A program made the position numbers and the translations under genes. The notes beneath the pieces were generated by a model. That model was not told the DNA's origin. It saw only the letters and a list, made by a program, of their open reading frames with translations, and did not search any database. Shown here in pieces: positions 49,692 to 63,600 of a stretch of DNA of 64,000 bases. Where the stretch lies: contig KB292835.1 in NCBI GenBank assembly GCA_000328365.1, positions 345,385 through 409,384 of the forward strand, written 5' to 3'. Position 1 is the stretch's first letter, and every line of letters starts with the position of its first letter. Origin of the DNA: Capitella teleta. Lineage: Eukaryota > Annelida > Polychaeta > Capitellidae.

Positions 49692-52600
49692 ATGCTGAAG
49701 GAGCCATCGGCGCCCCCTCCTTCAGGGGAAGCAGGCCAACCGATTGTTGCTTACTCAACGGCTGCTTTTGCTACTCCAGCCACCAGCCAGCCGTTCTCGC
49801 CCAGCGAAACTTCTTCTGCGGTTGCCATGGCAACGAATAATGGAGCCACTGAGTGTGCACTGCTCGCAGGGTTGGAATCGGCAGCCCCCGTTGGCGAGTG
49901 CAGCGGTCGCTCTCCCTCGACTGCAGCTGCAGCTTCGACAGCAGCGCCCTTGCGCAGGCAACCCACTCCACACCCGTTCTTCCTTACTTTTAGTCGGTGG
50001 AAAACTTATTGCTCGCAAAAGTATCATGCGAAGAGCAAAAGCCAACAGGACTTGATAATACGGCATCCCGCGGTGCTGAGGCAGCAGCAGCAGGAGGGCA
50101 TGGAGGTCAGTGCGGCCGAAAAGCAACAGCAACAGCCCCGGGACTGGACGGGGGTCATGACCTCACCCCCTCCATCCATCACAGGGACGCCCACCCTGGT
50201 GAGAGCGCGACCCCGACTGCCTCTCGGGCTTATCAAACCAGGAAGCAGGGGAGGTGGTAAGGAAGAGGTGGAAGATTTATCGGTGGCCTTCTCGTCGCTT
50301 GGAACGACAGACTTCGTGAGGAAGTACAGTCGCAAGTGTCGTAACTCTGGTGCAAACACGCCGTCGGGCAACGCAGCGTCATCTGTACCCACTCCAGGCT
50401 CAATGAGGTCACCGTTGTTTTCACCAACACCGGAATCGGGTCAAGGTCACCATACTCGTACAGGGTCTCTGACGCTGAAGAGAATGCGAAGCATCAAACT
50501 GAAACTTCAAAAAGTGAAAGAGACGCAGGAACTGGAAGAGAAACAAACTGAACCAAGTGAAATCACTTCTAAAGATGCCGAGGAACCACCTTCTGATCCC
50601 GTACCCCAAGAGGAAGCGAAACATTCGACACTGTCACCATCGTCCTCAAACTCGTTGATTACTGTGTCGGTGAACCGTCCCATTACTTCCTATTTACACA
50701 CTGGAACTAAAATCGTGTTTTCCTCACTTCAAGATTTGTCCAAGATCAGTGAATCGGATAGTGACTCGCAATGGCATCCTGTGATGAACACTCCGGAGCA
50801 GTTCAGGGAGGCTTCTAAGGCTCTTGCCACCAAGATGCCTCAGAGTCCAGTGCCTACCGAACAGTGCAAACCGGAAGGCCCAGAGAAGAAGGTGTCTCTG
50901 CGGAGGAAACTCTTTTCCCTCAAGAACTCAGTGAGCACCGACAGTGATGCCTCTACGACGTCAGTGCCTCCGAAGCTTCCTGTTATGACAGACTCTTTTG
51001 AAGGAGCAAGTGGATCAGAACCTGCAAACCGTTCGTGTTCATTTGACACTGAGGACGACGAAGGCCTCGGGGCAATGGACGAAGCCACTGAGGAGGATGG
51101 CATCCGGATCAGAGTGCCACAGATCGTGGCCCCTGGATCTGACCGTAAGCGCCGATCCAGGAAAGGGCGTAAGAAAGATGACCGCCTCAGGTCCAAACAA
51201 GATGCAGACAAATCAAATGGCAGCCGATTCTTGACTCATCCGACTCTGAATGATAACATTTCTTGTGAAGAGCCATGTTCAATGGACAGTGATTTGGCAG
51301 TGATACGAGTGCACAGTGCCAACCGACTAAGTCCCCAACGCAGTGTTGCCTCGATTGACAGTTCTCTGAGTAGTTCAGACACAGTTGCGCCCTTCTATGC
51401 TGATGTGGTGCAAGATGTTGTGGCTGCAGATACCTTGAAACCCAAGCACGAACGGAAGAATAGCAAACAACTGAAGCAGAAATCTAAGAGTGACCCATGT
51501 GGCAATAAACAGAGCGTGGACATTTCATCAGTCATCTCTGCCCAGCACACCCAGAGCGAACCGGTTCTGGAAAAGGACAAACAGCCACCGACCACTGACT
51601 CATCTGAGGATATTGCCAAGGAACGCAAAATATCCAAGTCCGAAAATTTGCTCATTCACACCGACGAAGAACTGCAACCGATTCCCGAAGTGCTTAGCCC
51701 AAGCAAACTTATTGAGGTACGCGTAGCGGAGAGCAGCGCTGATTCTTGTGAGGAGGTGAAATCACCCGTACCAGCTCCTCGACAAAGGTCAAAGCGAGCA
51801 AAGAAGAAGTCTCACACAGTGGCCAATATTATACAACGTTTGGAAAACCGCGACGACCAAGAGGAAGAAGGGAGTCGGTCGGACAGGAACCCAGAGACTG
51901 GAAGCCGAGGAGTGAGGATTAGAATCAGTGACGCTCTTTCGCGCGCTAGCCCCGATGGGGACAAGAAGTCGAAGCGGAGTACGTTGGCCTCTTTGACTCT
52001 TCCTCTTTCTGGAAAGAAGTCTTCGATCTCCAGGAGTCAAAGCTCAGCCAGTGTTGTTAACAAGCCGAAGAACCTTCCGATTGGCCCAGCCTCTGCAGAC
52101 CCCAAGCGACGACCGAGACTGCCCGAGCAGTTGACGAAATCCGCCAGCAGTGACTCAAATCGCTCTTCAAAGACTTCCACTTCATTTGCACCTTCACTGG
52201 CGCCTCTTTACCCTCAAGGGAGCCTCAGTCTCTTTGAGGGCGCCCCTAAGGAAAAGGTGAGGCCACACAACTGATATACAATGCTTTACATACAAACTCC
52301 ATTGTTTTCGTATTCATTGTGTACAGTGGAAATAGATTGGTATCCGATATACAGTGCATCTTTATAGCATGAAGGTAGACGGTTACACGTCTTGATTACA
52401 CCAAGAATCCCTAATATTTGGGTTTAAAAGAATGCACCTCGAAATATGTTGTATGCTAGTGCATGTATGTTGCCGTATAGCATATCTTAAATACCATTAG
52501 GGAAATTTTGGTACCAAAGTTCGACTATATTACACTAATGTAAGGGTGTGTAGAGATCTCATTAACAGGGGTATTGCGTTGGCTGCCATTAGAAACGCAT

Positions 52601-54391
52601 ACACTCATGTATATTACCTTAGTGTTAAGGCTATACATCGGCGATGCAAGGCAGCGTTCCCTGTTGGCCATGTGGTTCTAACTCTGTTGCTGCGGTCGAA
52701 ATATTTTTCCCCGCTCCGTGAGTTTTCCTTGCAAGCACTTTACAATCGACTTCTGCAAAGAATGAATAAACAGAGGAAAGGAGGAAGAAGAAGAGGCATC
52801 CGTATGTTGCATACGAGTCATAGCGCCACCTGTAGGCAATAATGTGGCCCACGAAACTCTGCAGCGGCTGTGATCATTTCGCGATCTCTTCCCCGAAGTA
52901 ATTTGCTCAGAACTCTGCGCCCATTCGCTCTCATACTTTTTTTTTTCTCTCTGTGCGTTGCATATTGAAGCTGATTATTCACCGAGTGGTGGCTTTTGGT
53001 ATGCCTTCAAAATTGACCTCATATTCTCAATTGACGTGCTCTTCATTATCCGCCCTATGCTTATCTTTCCTTGGCTCCGCTCTGTTGCTTCCCCTTAAGT
53101 TCTCAACCAGTCTTTCTCGCCCTCCTCCTCACAGAGCTCTCACCACCCCACGTACCCCTCCCCTTCTCCTCCCTTTTGCCTTCTCTAAGCTCTCAAGCCA
53201 CCTCTCCTCTACTACAGATAAATGAATATCAATGCTAAACAGGCTTTCTTTCTTCGTTACCTCTTTGCGGTTTGTCGACGTTTTTCCCCTATTTTCCTGG
53301 CACCAGCAGTCCTGGCTTTTCACAGAAGCAGGGCCTCCATTCACGTTCTCCCTTCTTGTGTATAGTAATTACTGAAAGATATTCTGGAGCCATGTTTCTC
53401 ATGCTCGACTGCCATGACTGTTAGTGAGCATGCGTAGGAGGAGAAGTGTTGCTTCCACTTCCGGTTGCACGCTGCTGTTGGTGGATTCTCTGCATTCATA
53501 CTTCATGCAGCACTCAATGATAAAAAATTGCAAAAATTGCAACCCCCCCTCCCCCTAGAAAAAAAAACCCCAGTATGTAACGCTCCGTTCTACACACATA
53601 CACCATTATGATACACCACGTATTATAGTATTCTGAACAATGATGTTCACGTAGGGCCATATATCTGTTCATGCGTTCAAATACGTAAAATCCGTATTAA
53701 TCCGCAACCCATCCGATTGGTGTATTTTCGCAGGTGAAACGTGACCTGATTGTTCAGGAGTTCTACAGCACTGAAGAGGATTACGTCGAGACGCTGCAAA
53801 TGCTTGTTGAGGTGTGCGCGACTTAAAGAAAAACGAAATACAAATTTAGTGATTTCTTTTTTAACTGTTTATTTTGCAGAAGTTCATGATTCCCATGAAA
53901 TCTTCTCGCACCATCGACAACGCCATCGTGGATGACATTTTCTACAAGGTCAACGAAATATACATGCACCATGCTACGTTCCTGACATTTCTCGGAAAAG
54001 CTGTGACGTCATGGGACCATAAAACTACAATCGGTGACGTCATTTACAGAAATGTCAGCTTTAGCTTCAAATCTGATTTTTGCTATTCAATAAAAAAAAT
54101 TCTTCTTCTAGTTTTCCAAGCAAACTGTGATAGAAAGTTACATTTCATTCATTGAGAACTTCCCCAAGGCAGAGAAGGTTCTCGATGAGATTTCCAATAA
54201 ATCGGCATTCCAGAAATTCGTTGAGGTAAAATTATTCTTTTAAAAGATTTCTATTCAACTTGATTGATTTCTTTTTTAATATTCTACAGCAAACCGAGCG
54301 CCAGTCACGGACGAAACTTCCCTTGAAAGCCATGATAATAAAACCCGCACAAAGAATCCCTCGATATGAGCTTCTCATTAAGGTGAGCTAT

Positions 54392-54430
<39 letters not shown>

Positions 54431-57400
54431 AAAAGGAAGGAAATTGGTAGCGCCAATAGAAAAAAAAAAGTCACATGGAAACTCGATTTTTGCTGTGCCA
54501 TCTCAGACGCACTGGCCCCATTACAGTATATGTGATGTGCAACTCACGTCCATTTCAGAGGTTACTGGAGCATACCCCAACTGAACATCCCGATTGCAAT
54601 TTGCTAACCAAGGCTCAATCCGTGATTCACCGACTTGCTCTGCAAATCAACAGTGTACAAGAAAACCGACAAGGAGAGGACATGCAGGACACCCTGAAGA
54701 AACTGGAACTCATGATCATGACAGACGTACGAATCAGCACATCTTAGTTCATATTTGAATACTTTCCTCTTACAGCTTGTGCAGCCGGAGAGACAGTATT
54801 TGAGGCATGACATGATAAACATTATGGTCAGGGTTCTTATTCAGATTAAGTTCTCTGATCTTTTATCTGATCTGATTTTATCAGTCGCGCAAGGACCCAT
54901 ACTGCGTGTGGTTATTTTCTGATTTGGTCATCTTTAGCTCCATCAAGAGGAAGAGCGGCCCTGTCAACAGACGGATCACTCTATTACTGTGGGTATACCC
55001 CTCTACGTAAGTCATTCCTCATGTTTCTCTCTCTTCTAGCCAATCGCCTTCTGGAAACGACTTTGTCGAGAATGTCAAGCATAAAATGTGGCTAAAAGTT
55101 GCACTGGATGGTCTAGAAATACTAAAAGGTGCTCATTTAGATAATTGCTATGGTTACTTTGTTAATTATTTGGTTCTAGGATCCAGTGGTTCCCAACAGC
55201 GACCCTTGGTAGACAAGGACCTCCTGGAAGAGGACTTCCGGGTCTTGACCAACATAATCGACCTGACTCAGAACCTAAACTGCCAGCACGAGGTGAGTGC
55301 ACCGTTGAATTGTGGGATATCTCATTGTTCGCCTTCCTAGAATCTCGATGACGTCGTTCATCAGCTTCAGAGTCACGTGAACAAACAGTTATCTGAACAT
55401 CAACTGAAAACTCCGCCACCCGAAGCCAATACGTTGCAGTTGTTGGCTACAACAACGTATGAAACATGATTATGTAATATACATCATCAGCATCATTATT
55501 TGTGTTTACAGCGAAGGCTTAACTGCAATTAATCTCGTCTTCAACACTCCCGAGAAACGCAATGTTTGGGAAGGAGCATTCTCAGATGCTAAACAGAAAC
55601 TAGGTCAGAGCAATTCGCGCACTCAGGTCTAGATCAGCATCATTTGTGTACTTTCACAGCTGACAATGTGAAAGAAAAACCTCCAGAGTTCATCCAAGCC
55701 ATGCCAATCACCAAGACCCGTGCTGGGATGCAGGTGTGCCTCTCTTATACCTCGAAAGAACCCGTCCAAGATATTTTCTAATTCCAGTTTTCCTGTGCGG
55801 CTCCAATTGAAGGGATGAACGCCCAGCACGAAAGAGACGTCTGGGTGTGCAACTCAGATGGCTACGTTGGTCACATGTGCTTGTTGAGTCTACAACCTGA
55901 GCCTATTGTTACCCTGAATACACCTCTGCCTGGTTGCAACTCACGCATCCTCTGTATATGTGCTGTACCTGGCCAGCCAACCATCAAAAGGTATCGACTC
56001 AGGCAGAGCAACATTCAAATGTCCATTCTATGCAGAAGCTGACCAATGTGTTACTCCTCAGAAGGGGAAGTGGACGACGCCACGGAGTGACCCAGATACA
56101 GGCCCCAAATATCCACCTGGATGACGTCATTCGCCTGAAAAGAGACGACGAGGATGACGACGAATCGAAGAAGAAAACGAAGAAGCCGAAAGGAGGAGCT
56201 GAGAAAGACGCCTCGTCCGATTCTGATTCATCTGACGAGTTCCAGGACGCAGAGGACAAAGACCCGAAGGAAAAAGAGACAACTAAAGGTGCGGGCTGCA
56301 TGGACACGTTATCCAGTGAATTATGGCCAACCTGCAGTTGTGTATTATCCGCATCGCGGACTGGTATGGAGATCGAAAGAAAAAGACCGAGTTGCATGGG
56401 GACAGACAAATTTGGCCAAGCTCTTAGTATATAGTATATAGTAATTGTGGGCTTGTGGCATTTGTGAATGGCAAATGGTTCTTATATGTTTGTTATAATT
56501 TATATTTAACTCAGAGCAAGAGGAGTGCTCACGATCCGGGACGCCAGAGAGGCAAGCGAACCGGACTCCTTTCGACAATACGAAGTCAGCCATGTGGCTG
56601 GGTACAGAGGACGGCTGGTATGTTGCATCATCATTCGATTACATAACTGCTGTGCTGGTGATATGGCACCGTGTAAGTGGCAATCATGTTTATTACTTTG
56701 CAGCATACTCATCTTTCCAAGCACGGAAAACATCAAGACGACCAAGAACAAAGTGAAGTTGCAGCAGAATGCCGGCGTCCTCAGTTTACTGTGAGTTCCA
56801 TCGGAGAGGTCAACGCCCTGATTATCCTCCAATGATTCCAGGTATTATGACCACAGGGTCTTTGCATCCCTGACCAATGGAGATGTTGTGGTTTTCCGCC
56901 GTCTTGATAGTTAGTATGCCTTCTACCTTCTTGATGCTTGTGAGTTCGCTATAGTATGCCAACATTATTTGTCTGGATATAATTGCACCCGTACCCTTTA
57001 AAGCATTCCATCGTGCGAGATCATCAATCATCATTCTAAGTCTGAATGGTGTGTATCTTCTGCCATGGGCTCCTGTGGGTCTAAAGGGGGGTGGGCTAAC
57101 CGACTGCAGGAATATCAATTATAATTGATTAATCACTCTGAATCTCTGTGTAGAATCGCGTTGGGATTTGGAGGAGCCTGAAGTACTAAGTGTAAGCAAC
57201 GCCTCCGCTCCCGTCAACAAGATGCAAATGGTCGCTGGCCGCTTGTGGTGCACTAGCCACTGCGAGATCTTCGTCATCAACCCGACTGATCTGCACATCA
57301 AGGTGAATACTGTCGGGCTGGCCTTCCCGCCTGCTGCCCTGCGTTCGCATTTCAAGGTAATTTCTTCTCTTGCAGGCCACATTCCAAGCGAATCCAGATT

Positions 57401-58254
57401 GCAAGCGAGGAATGCACTGTATTGCTGCGTCTGGTCTGGGCGTCTGGTTGGCCCCTCAAGGGGGATCGACGGTCTTGCTGTACCATGCGACCACCTACCA
57501 GCAACTGATGAAGATCAGCATTAAACAGGCCGTGGCTCAGAAACTCCAAGGTTCAGTTCAGTCTTTGTAGTATTGGTTTGAATATTGGCTCACAACTAAT
57601 CAAATACTGTATATAATAAGCATATACATGTAGGTCTGCAATGTTTGGGAATATTATCCCGATTTAAAGCCTTTAAAGCCACTTCAGAGTAAGCCTATCT
57701 TACTAGAAGGTGTCATTTTCCACTTTCCATGCAGCCACTGACGACATCATTCGACAACACAAAACAGCCTGCCTCCGTGTCACATCACTTCTTGCCTGTA
57801 AAGATTTGCTTTGGATTGGCACAAGTGCTGGCGTTCTGTTGACAGTGCCCATGCCGAAGATATCGTCAACCACAACGAAATCAGATCTAACCCCACCTGA
57901 AGTTTCAGGTAAATCGTTTCGAACTTTATCAAAATTTCAAATTCCGTACTTTCAGGTCTGGTCCACGGCCACACTGGCCATGTTCGCTTCCTGACCTGCG
58001 TTGACCTTCCGCAACCAAAGTTTCTCGCCTCCTTCGGCAGCCAAGCTTCCGGTTCTCCACCGGATGTCGGGGTTCCTCGTCGGCCATCTTGGCTGCAACG
58101 TAGTGACTCACTGACGACTCACACGCTTACTCTCGCTACCAAGATGCTCATTATCAGTGGTGGAGATGGCTACGAGGACTTCAGGAGCTGCGCCAATGCG
58201 GAAACAGCCGGAAAGGACGACAGTATTAATCATTTACTTTTGTGGCAGGTATAA
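49692..58254 (+). CDS. ARHGEF17: Rho guanine nucleotide exchange factor 17 (TEM4/p164-RhoGEF)
   Basis: Activates Rho GTPases at actin structures and junctions. Exon 1 (49692-52256) encodes an 855-residue Ser/Lys-rich disordered N-terminus. After a 1.5-kb intron the DH domain begins at 53734 (VKRDLIVQEFYSTEEDYVET; then LPLKAMIIKPAQRIPRYELL; then LLEHTPTEHPDC), followed by a PH-like region (SRKDPYCVWLFSDLVIFSSI). An acidic linker (about 56100-56290) precedes a WD40-like propeller: VWVCNSDGYVGHMCLLSL, MWLGTEDG, VFASLTNGDVVVFRRLD and GVWLAPQGGSTVLLYHA. The C-terminus KMLIISGGDGYEDFR...KDDSINHLLLWQV matches the end of mammalian ARHGEF17. About 20 exons, mostly with introns of 50-100 bp; two introns contain long A-runs. 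Stop at 58252-58254. Confidence 0.93.
52257..53733 (+). other. large first coding intron of ARHGEF17
   Basis: Donor AAG|GTGAGG at 52257 and acceptor TTTTCGCAG ending 53733. A pyrimidine-rich stretch lies at about 53040-53220. I see no embedded gene. Confidence 0.7.
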
Positions 58255-60545
58255 TTAACCTCGTCTGCTGCTGCCGTATCTGTGTGAAATGTTGGCATGG
58301 ATATTTTTTATCCTTTTTTTTTCTTCTTCTCTTTCTGACTAGTCACGCAATGCTCTATCTCTCTTCTCTTAACTCATCTGAAAGCTCATTTTCAATGTGA
58401 TTTATATTACCTATTTATTGTATTAAATTGTTAGTAAATTAATAGACTGATAAAATAGATTGACAGCAAAATGCAATAAATTGAAATGATTTTGGAATGT
58501 GATAATGTGTGTCGGTATTTCTCGTGTTTTCGTCAATCCTTGAGGCTGTATTAATCCAACATGAATCAATCCTGGCGTGGTGAGGAAATTCAGCGAGAGT
58601 GACATTGGCCGAGGAAATGTGCGCAGGGATATAAATTTTGCTTACAAGATTTACAGATTGGTCTGCATATGTGTGCAATAAATCTACAAATTGACACACT
58701 AAAGTTCGGATGCGTAATTAAACCAAAATATTCAAAAATTATTTATTCCACATGGTGAAATTTTGATTGATTTGACCTTTGCCCCTCAAGGAAGTCAAGT
58801 CAGATGCATTTCGTCCTGTCGTTCACGCAGATTCATTTCCGTCTATGCTCCATGTGTGCTCGCGATGTCTGTTGATCAGCATTCTATTCCCAGATCCCAT
58901 CGCATCCACACAGCATTACAACGAATGAGGCAGCATTACCACGAATGAGGCAGCATTACAACGAATGAGGCAGCATTACAACGAATGAGGCAGCATTACA
59001 ACGAATGAGGCAGCATTACCACGAATGAGGCAGCATTACCACGAATGAGAGCGCTTCACAGTTATCATAACGTACTTGCTATTGCTCTTCAACGCAACCA
59101 GAGACAATGAACAGAAGCTGTTATCAATTATTGTGAATTTAATTTCCAAAATAATGATTATATACAGAGAGGGCCAAAAGTTTTTTTTTGTGTGTGTGGT
59201 ATTTCATTGATTTTTTTTTGGCCGCTTTTAGGTGTTTGAGTAATTCTAAAGATGCACCGTCATCTCTTGTATGGTGATTCAGTACACACTCTCTGCTTTG
59301 CTTTGATTTTAGGAGATAAACATTTGTGGTACTGTCACAACAACAGCACTATCAAGCAAAATAGTAGTACGAGAGCGATGCCTTATTTAATGAAGCCAAT
59401 GAATGTCGATGAAATTGGAATAGAAATGATAGGAATAGCCGAATGAAATGCTAGACTAAGTGACTAACCATACCATATAAGTATTTATTTCTGCAACCTG
59501 TTTTGTAGCAATTTCTGGGGAAAGCGCAATGCCATTGAAATTAATTGAAATCGTGAGCATGGAGGAGATCATAACGCCTGCCTCTGATTAAATAGGTCAG
59601 ACCGCATGTAAATAGGTCAGACGGCATGTACTTCACAAGTGGATCTCTGCACCCACACGCCACACTACACACGCAAGGGTCTACGAAAATTTCATCTAAG
59701 CGTTCTTATTATGGCTTTGTTAACTTGTTTGTGATACAATAGCAAAGCAATGAACGCATAATTCACTACAGCATATTCTCGGGGATGAATACGCAACACT
59801 TTTGCAAAATATGAAGTTTCTAAATGGCATTTGAAGATTTGTAATGGAGATTATACTATACTTGAAAATCTTGCTATTTCGAACACCGATTTTGAAATTT
59901 CGCCACCAGAAATTTCAATTCATCCTATTAATTTTCGGCACAATAACTGCATACTTCTCCATCAATCATCCCATCTATATCCTGTAACACGTACATAATA
60001 TGCAAAAAAAAAAAAAAAAAAAAAAAAATGCTTGTCGCTCAAGTTATCAAGTTATGACCATTTTAGTTACCACACCTCCCAAAAGGTAAAGTTTTGTTAA
60101 GTTTCTTGCAAAGGAATTTTTTTTATTGAAACTCGACATACTGTGCATCATTAAAAAACTTATGACCTTAAATGTACAAATAATACTATCCAAAGAAAAG
60201 TTGAATGGCACTTCAGTCCCCATTTTGGATTTTCCAGAAATTGAGAAAAAACAAAACAAAAAACAAAAACAATCACACAAAAAAACACAGAAGAACACGC
60301 TAATCTCGAATTAATCAGTTTTAATTAAACGGCTTTCATATTAATTCACAAGTAAATCCAAACTGAACTACGCATTCCATAACCGATAAATAAAATGAAT
60401 TGTATTTGCGGATAAACTGAACAAAGAAAAACGATAAAAATACAAAGTATAGAAAATAATATATAAATATATAGACCCATGGGCTATATGCTTATCATTG
60501 TATAATCTATTTAACCATCGATAAATACAATAATATTTCTATCGT

Positions 60546-60586
<41 letters not shown>

Positions 60587-60621
60587 GGGGAATGAAATAC
60601 TAGTAAGAATGTTATAGCTGC
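58255..60621. other. convergent intergenic spacer
   Basis: AT-rich, with A-runs of about 25 at 60003-60027 and about 36 at 60549-60584, a 20-bp tandem repeat at 58911-59050, and TCATAACG at 59065 and 59569. No gene supported. Confidence 0.5.
58911..59050. repeat. 20-bp tandem repeat, seven units
   Basis: Units CAGCATTACMACGAATGAGG where M is A or C; the order of variants is A, C, A, A, A, C, C. Only that position and the last base of the array vary, so the array is young. Confidence 0.95.
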
Positions 60622-63600
60622 TCAAAAGGACAGTTTCAACCAATCGTTCTCCCCACGGGTCCATTTCTCTGCATGGAATATACATCTGATACATTCGTTC
60701 TCCTTCCTATACATCTCCATATTTGAAGCAACTGATGTAATTCCTTCGATCCACTGATGTCGAGTGAGGTCATGTGGATTCTCGTGCTGTTGGAATGAAA
60801 TCAGAAGGGCTTTCTTCATCCTATACGATTTTCTGAAGATCCTGGTCAAGCGTTTGCCACTCCATTTAAAATGAGCAGAGCTGAACGCCTTGCCAAGCAC
60901 ATATGCATCTATGACTGCACAAGGAAGTGATTTCAGCAGAACTTCCTCATAGTCAGTAGAGGATAGATCCAAACCGTCGTACCCATCTCGAAATAATCCA
61001 TAGAGCTGGCATTGCGAGAAGTCCAGAGAAACAGGCCAGTTAATGCTCACATTCACGGGAACTGGCATATTGAGAGGAATGCATGGCACTAGATCAATGG
61101 ATATGTGTAGCATCTTGTATAAATGATGGTTGAATACCAAGTTCAGACAAAGGCCAACATTCATGCGTTCACAGCTCACATATTTCAAATGTGACCCCTC
61201 CCATATTGAGTGCTCTAGGAGAAATTTCCTCATTAGAATATGTAGAATTAAATTAATTTCAAAGGGACTTATAGCATCATCCATAACTGAAGGGAAGGTC
61301 ATAAATTCTACATCTGCTTTACAGTAATCGATGGCGTTCACTTTCCCGGATAATTTACCCATTATGAGCATGTAATCAAACTCATCCGGAAATCCACACT
61401 TAGTCCCTTCGTCCATGCTTCCTCTCAGCTTTGGATTGAATGCAAGTAGCGGGTATTGACAACCAAATTGCTGACTGAACCTCTCAATTAACTCCCTCAC
61501 TTCAGCTTTCACCAATTCACTCTCTTCTTTGAAACATTTATCTTGATGGTTTGTCGAACCCAAACCTGGTGACTTCAACAGAGATGTGTAGATGTCATCA
61601 ATGTTCGTTTCCCCACCACCTTGTTTTATCAATTCATCAGTGAATTCCTTGTAGGTCATGCTTTCTGATGTTTCCGTTTTGCCGCCACCTTTGCAATTAA
61701 ATATGCCTGATTTCCATAACCTATCTTCACCGCCCAATACCTGCACAATGTCTCCAAATCCTAACATTTTAGCAAGTTCGCCAGCAGTTCTGCCATTACA
61801 ATCCGTTTTGTCTTTTTCACAATTGTTATCCAACAGAAGTTTAGCTGCGTCGACGCTGTTGGCAAATGCCGCATAATGCAGAGGGTTAGAACCAAAGATG
61901 TCCTGTCCATTGACAAACTCTGCTTCACATTTTGCAAGCAGCAACTTCAGCGCATCAATCATTCGTGTTCCTGCAGCATAGTGAATTACAGATGCTCCAT
62001 CATAATCCTTATTTTTGAATTTGAAGCCTTTACTCAAACTGGCAGCAATCAACTGTCTGCAGCGGTCATTAAACTCCCACAGGTATGTATTATATGTCTT
62101 TCTATTTAATATACCACACATAATGAACACAATATGCACAGGAGTCCATCCGTTAACATCCATTGCATTCAAAACAGAAGCATCAGCATATTGTTCTATC
62201 ATATCACTCAATACTGCAACACTGGATGGTTCGACCTGTATATAAAACAATTGAACCTGAGGGGTGAGAAGATGTAGAAAGTTCCGTCGGTGATAACCAA
62301 CAGTCATGCTCAAATTTTGTGTGTGATCAAGAAGAATTTTGAGTTTTCCGGTGATTTTAACAATCGAATTGTGATACATCAGCCATATCAGCAAAACGTT
62401 AATTCCATTTCGAGTTTTGTTGATTAATTCTGGCGTCATTTTCTCAATGTTACCGCCATCATTTTGATAAAATTTCAAAGCGCTTGACATCAACCGCAAA
62501 TCAGTTTGTTTTGTTTGATGATTTTCAGTTAAGACAAACTCCATGAATCGAGATGCTGCTAATGTTGGCTCCATTGGTTGTTGTTTTAATTTGGTAAGTA
62601 AGATTTTTGCAGGTGTGCAACAAATATCTCTTCTTGTGACATCTGCACCAAAACCAATCAGAAGGTCAACAATATCGATGTGCCTATTCTGAATTACGTA
62701 ATGGAGGGGTGCATTTCCTTTATCATCGACTGCATTTGGGTCAGCTTGGTGTGAGAGCAAAACATTTGCAGTTCCGGAAAGTCCCCAAATTGACGCAATC
62801 ATAAGTGGCGTAATTCGCTCATTATTTTCAGCGTTGACATCTGCTCCCTTTTCAATGAACATAACTGCAATTCTTTCCATTGCTTCTTCATCACGCATAT
62901 ATCTGAGAGTGCAATGCAGGGCAGTGTCTCCATCATTATTGACAGTGTTCAAATCGACTCCCCTTTCAATGAGCAAAACTGCAATTCTTGCCATTACTTC
63001 TTCACATTTGACTCTTTTAAATGTGCAATGCAGGGCAGTGTCTCCATCCTTATTGACAGTGTTCAAATCGACTCCCTTTTCAATGAGCATAAGCGCAATT
63101 CTTTCCATTGCTTCTTGATCTTTCATATAGCTGAGAGTGCAATGCAGGGCAGTGTCTCCATCCTTATTGACAGTGTTCAAATCGACTCCCTTTTCAATGA
63201 GCATAAGCGCAATTCTTTCCATTGCTTCTTGATCTTTCATATAGCTGAAAGTGCAATGCAGGGCAGTGTCTCCATCCTTATTGACAGTGTTCAAATGGAC
63301 TCCCTTTTCAATGAGCATAAGCGCAATTCTTGCCATTACTTCTTCACATTTGACTCTTTTAAATGTGCAATGCAGGGCAGTGTCTCCATCATTATTGACA
63401 GTGTTCAAATCGACTCCCTTTTCAATGAGCAAAACTGCAATTCTTTCCATTGCTTCTTGATCTTTGACTCTTTTAAATGTGCAATGCAGGACAGTGTCTC
63501 CACCCTTATTGACAGTGTTCAAATCGACTCCCTTTTCAATGAGCAAAACTGCAATTCTTTCCTTTGCTTCTTGATCTTTGACTCTTTTAAATGTGCAATG

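Noticed and set aside
49692-52256. Independent gene in the long first exon of ARHGEF17
   Set aside because: The frame continues in phase through AAG|GTGAGG into the DH domain, and a disordered Ser-rich N-terminus is normal for ARHGEF17.
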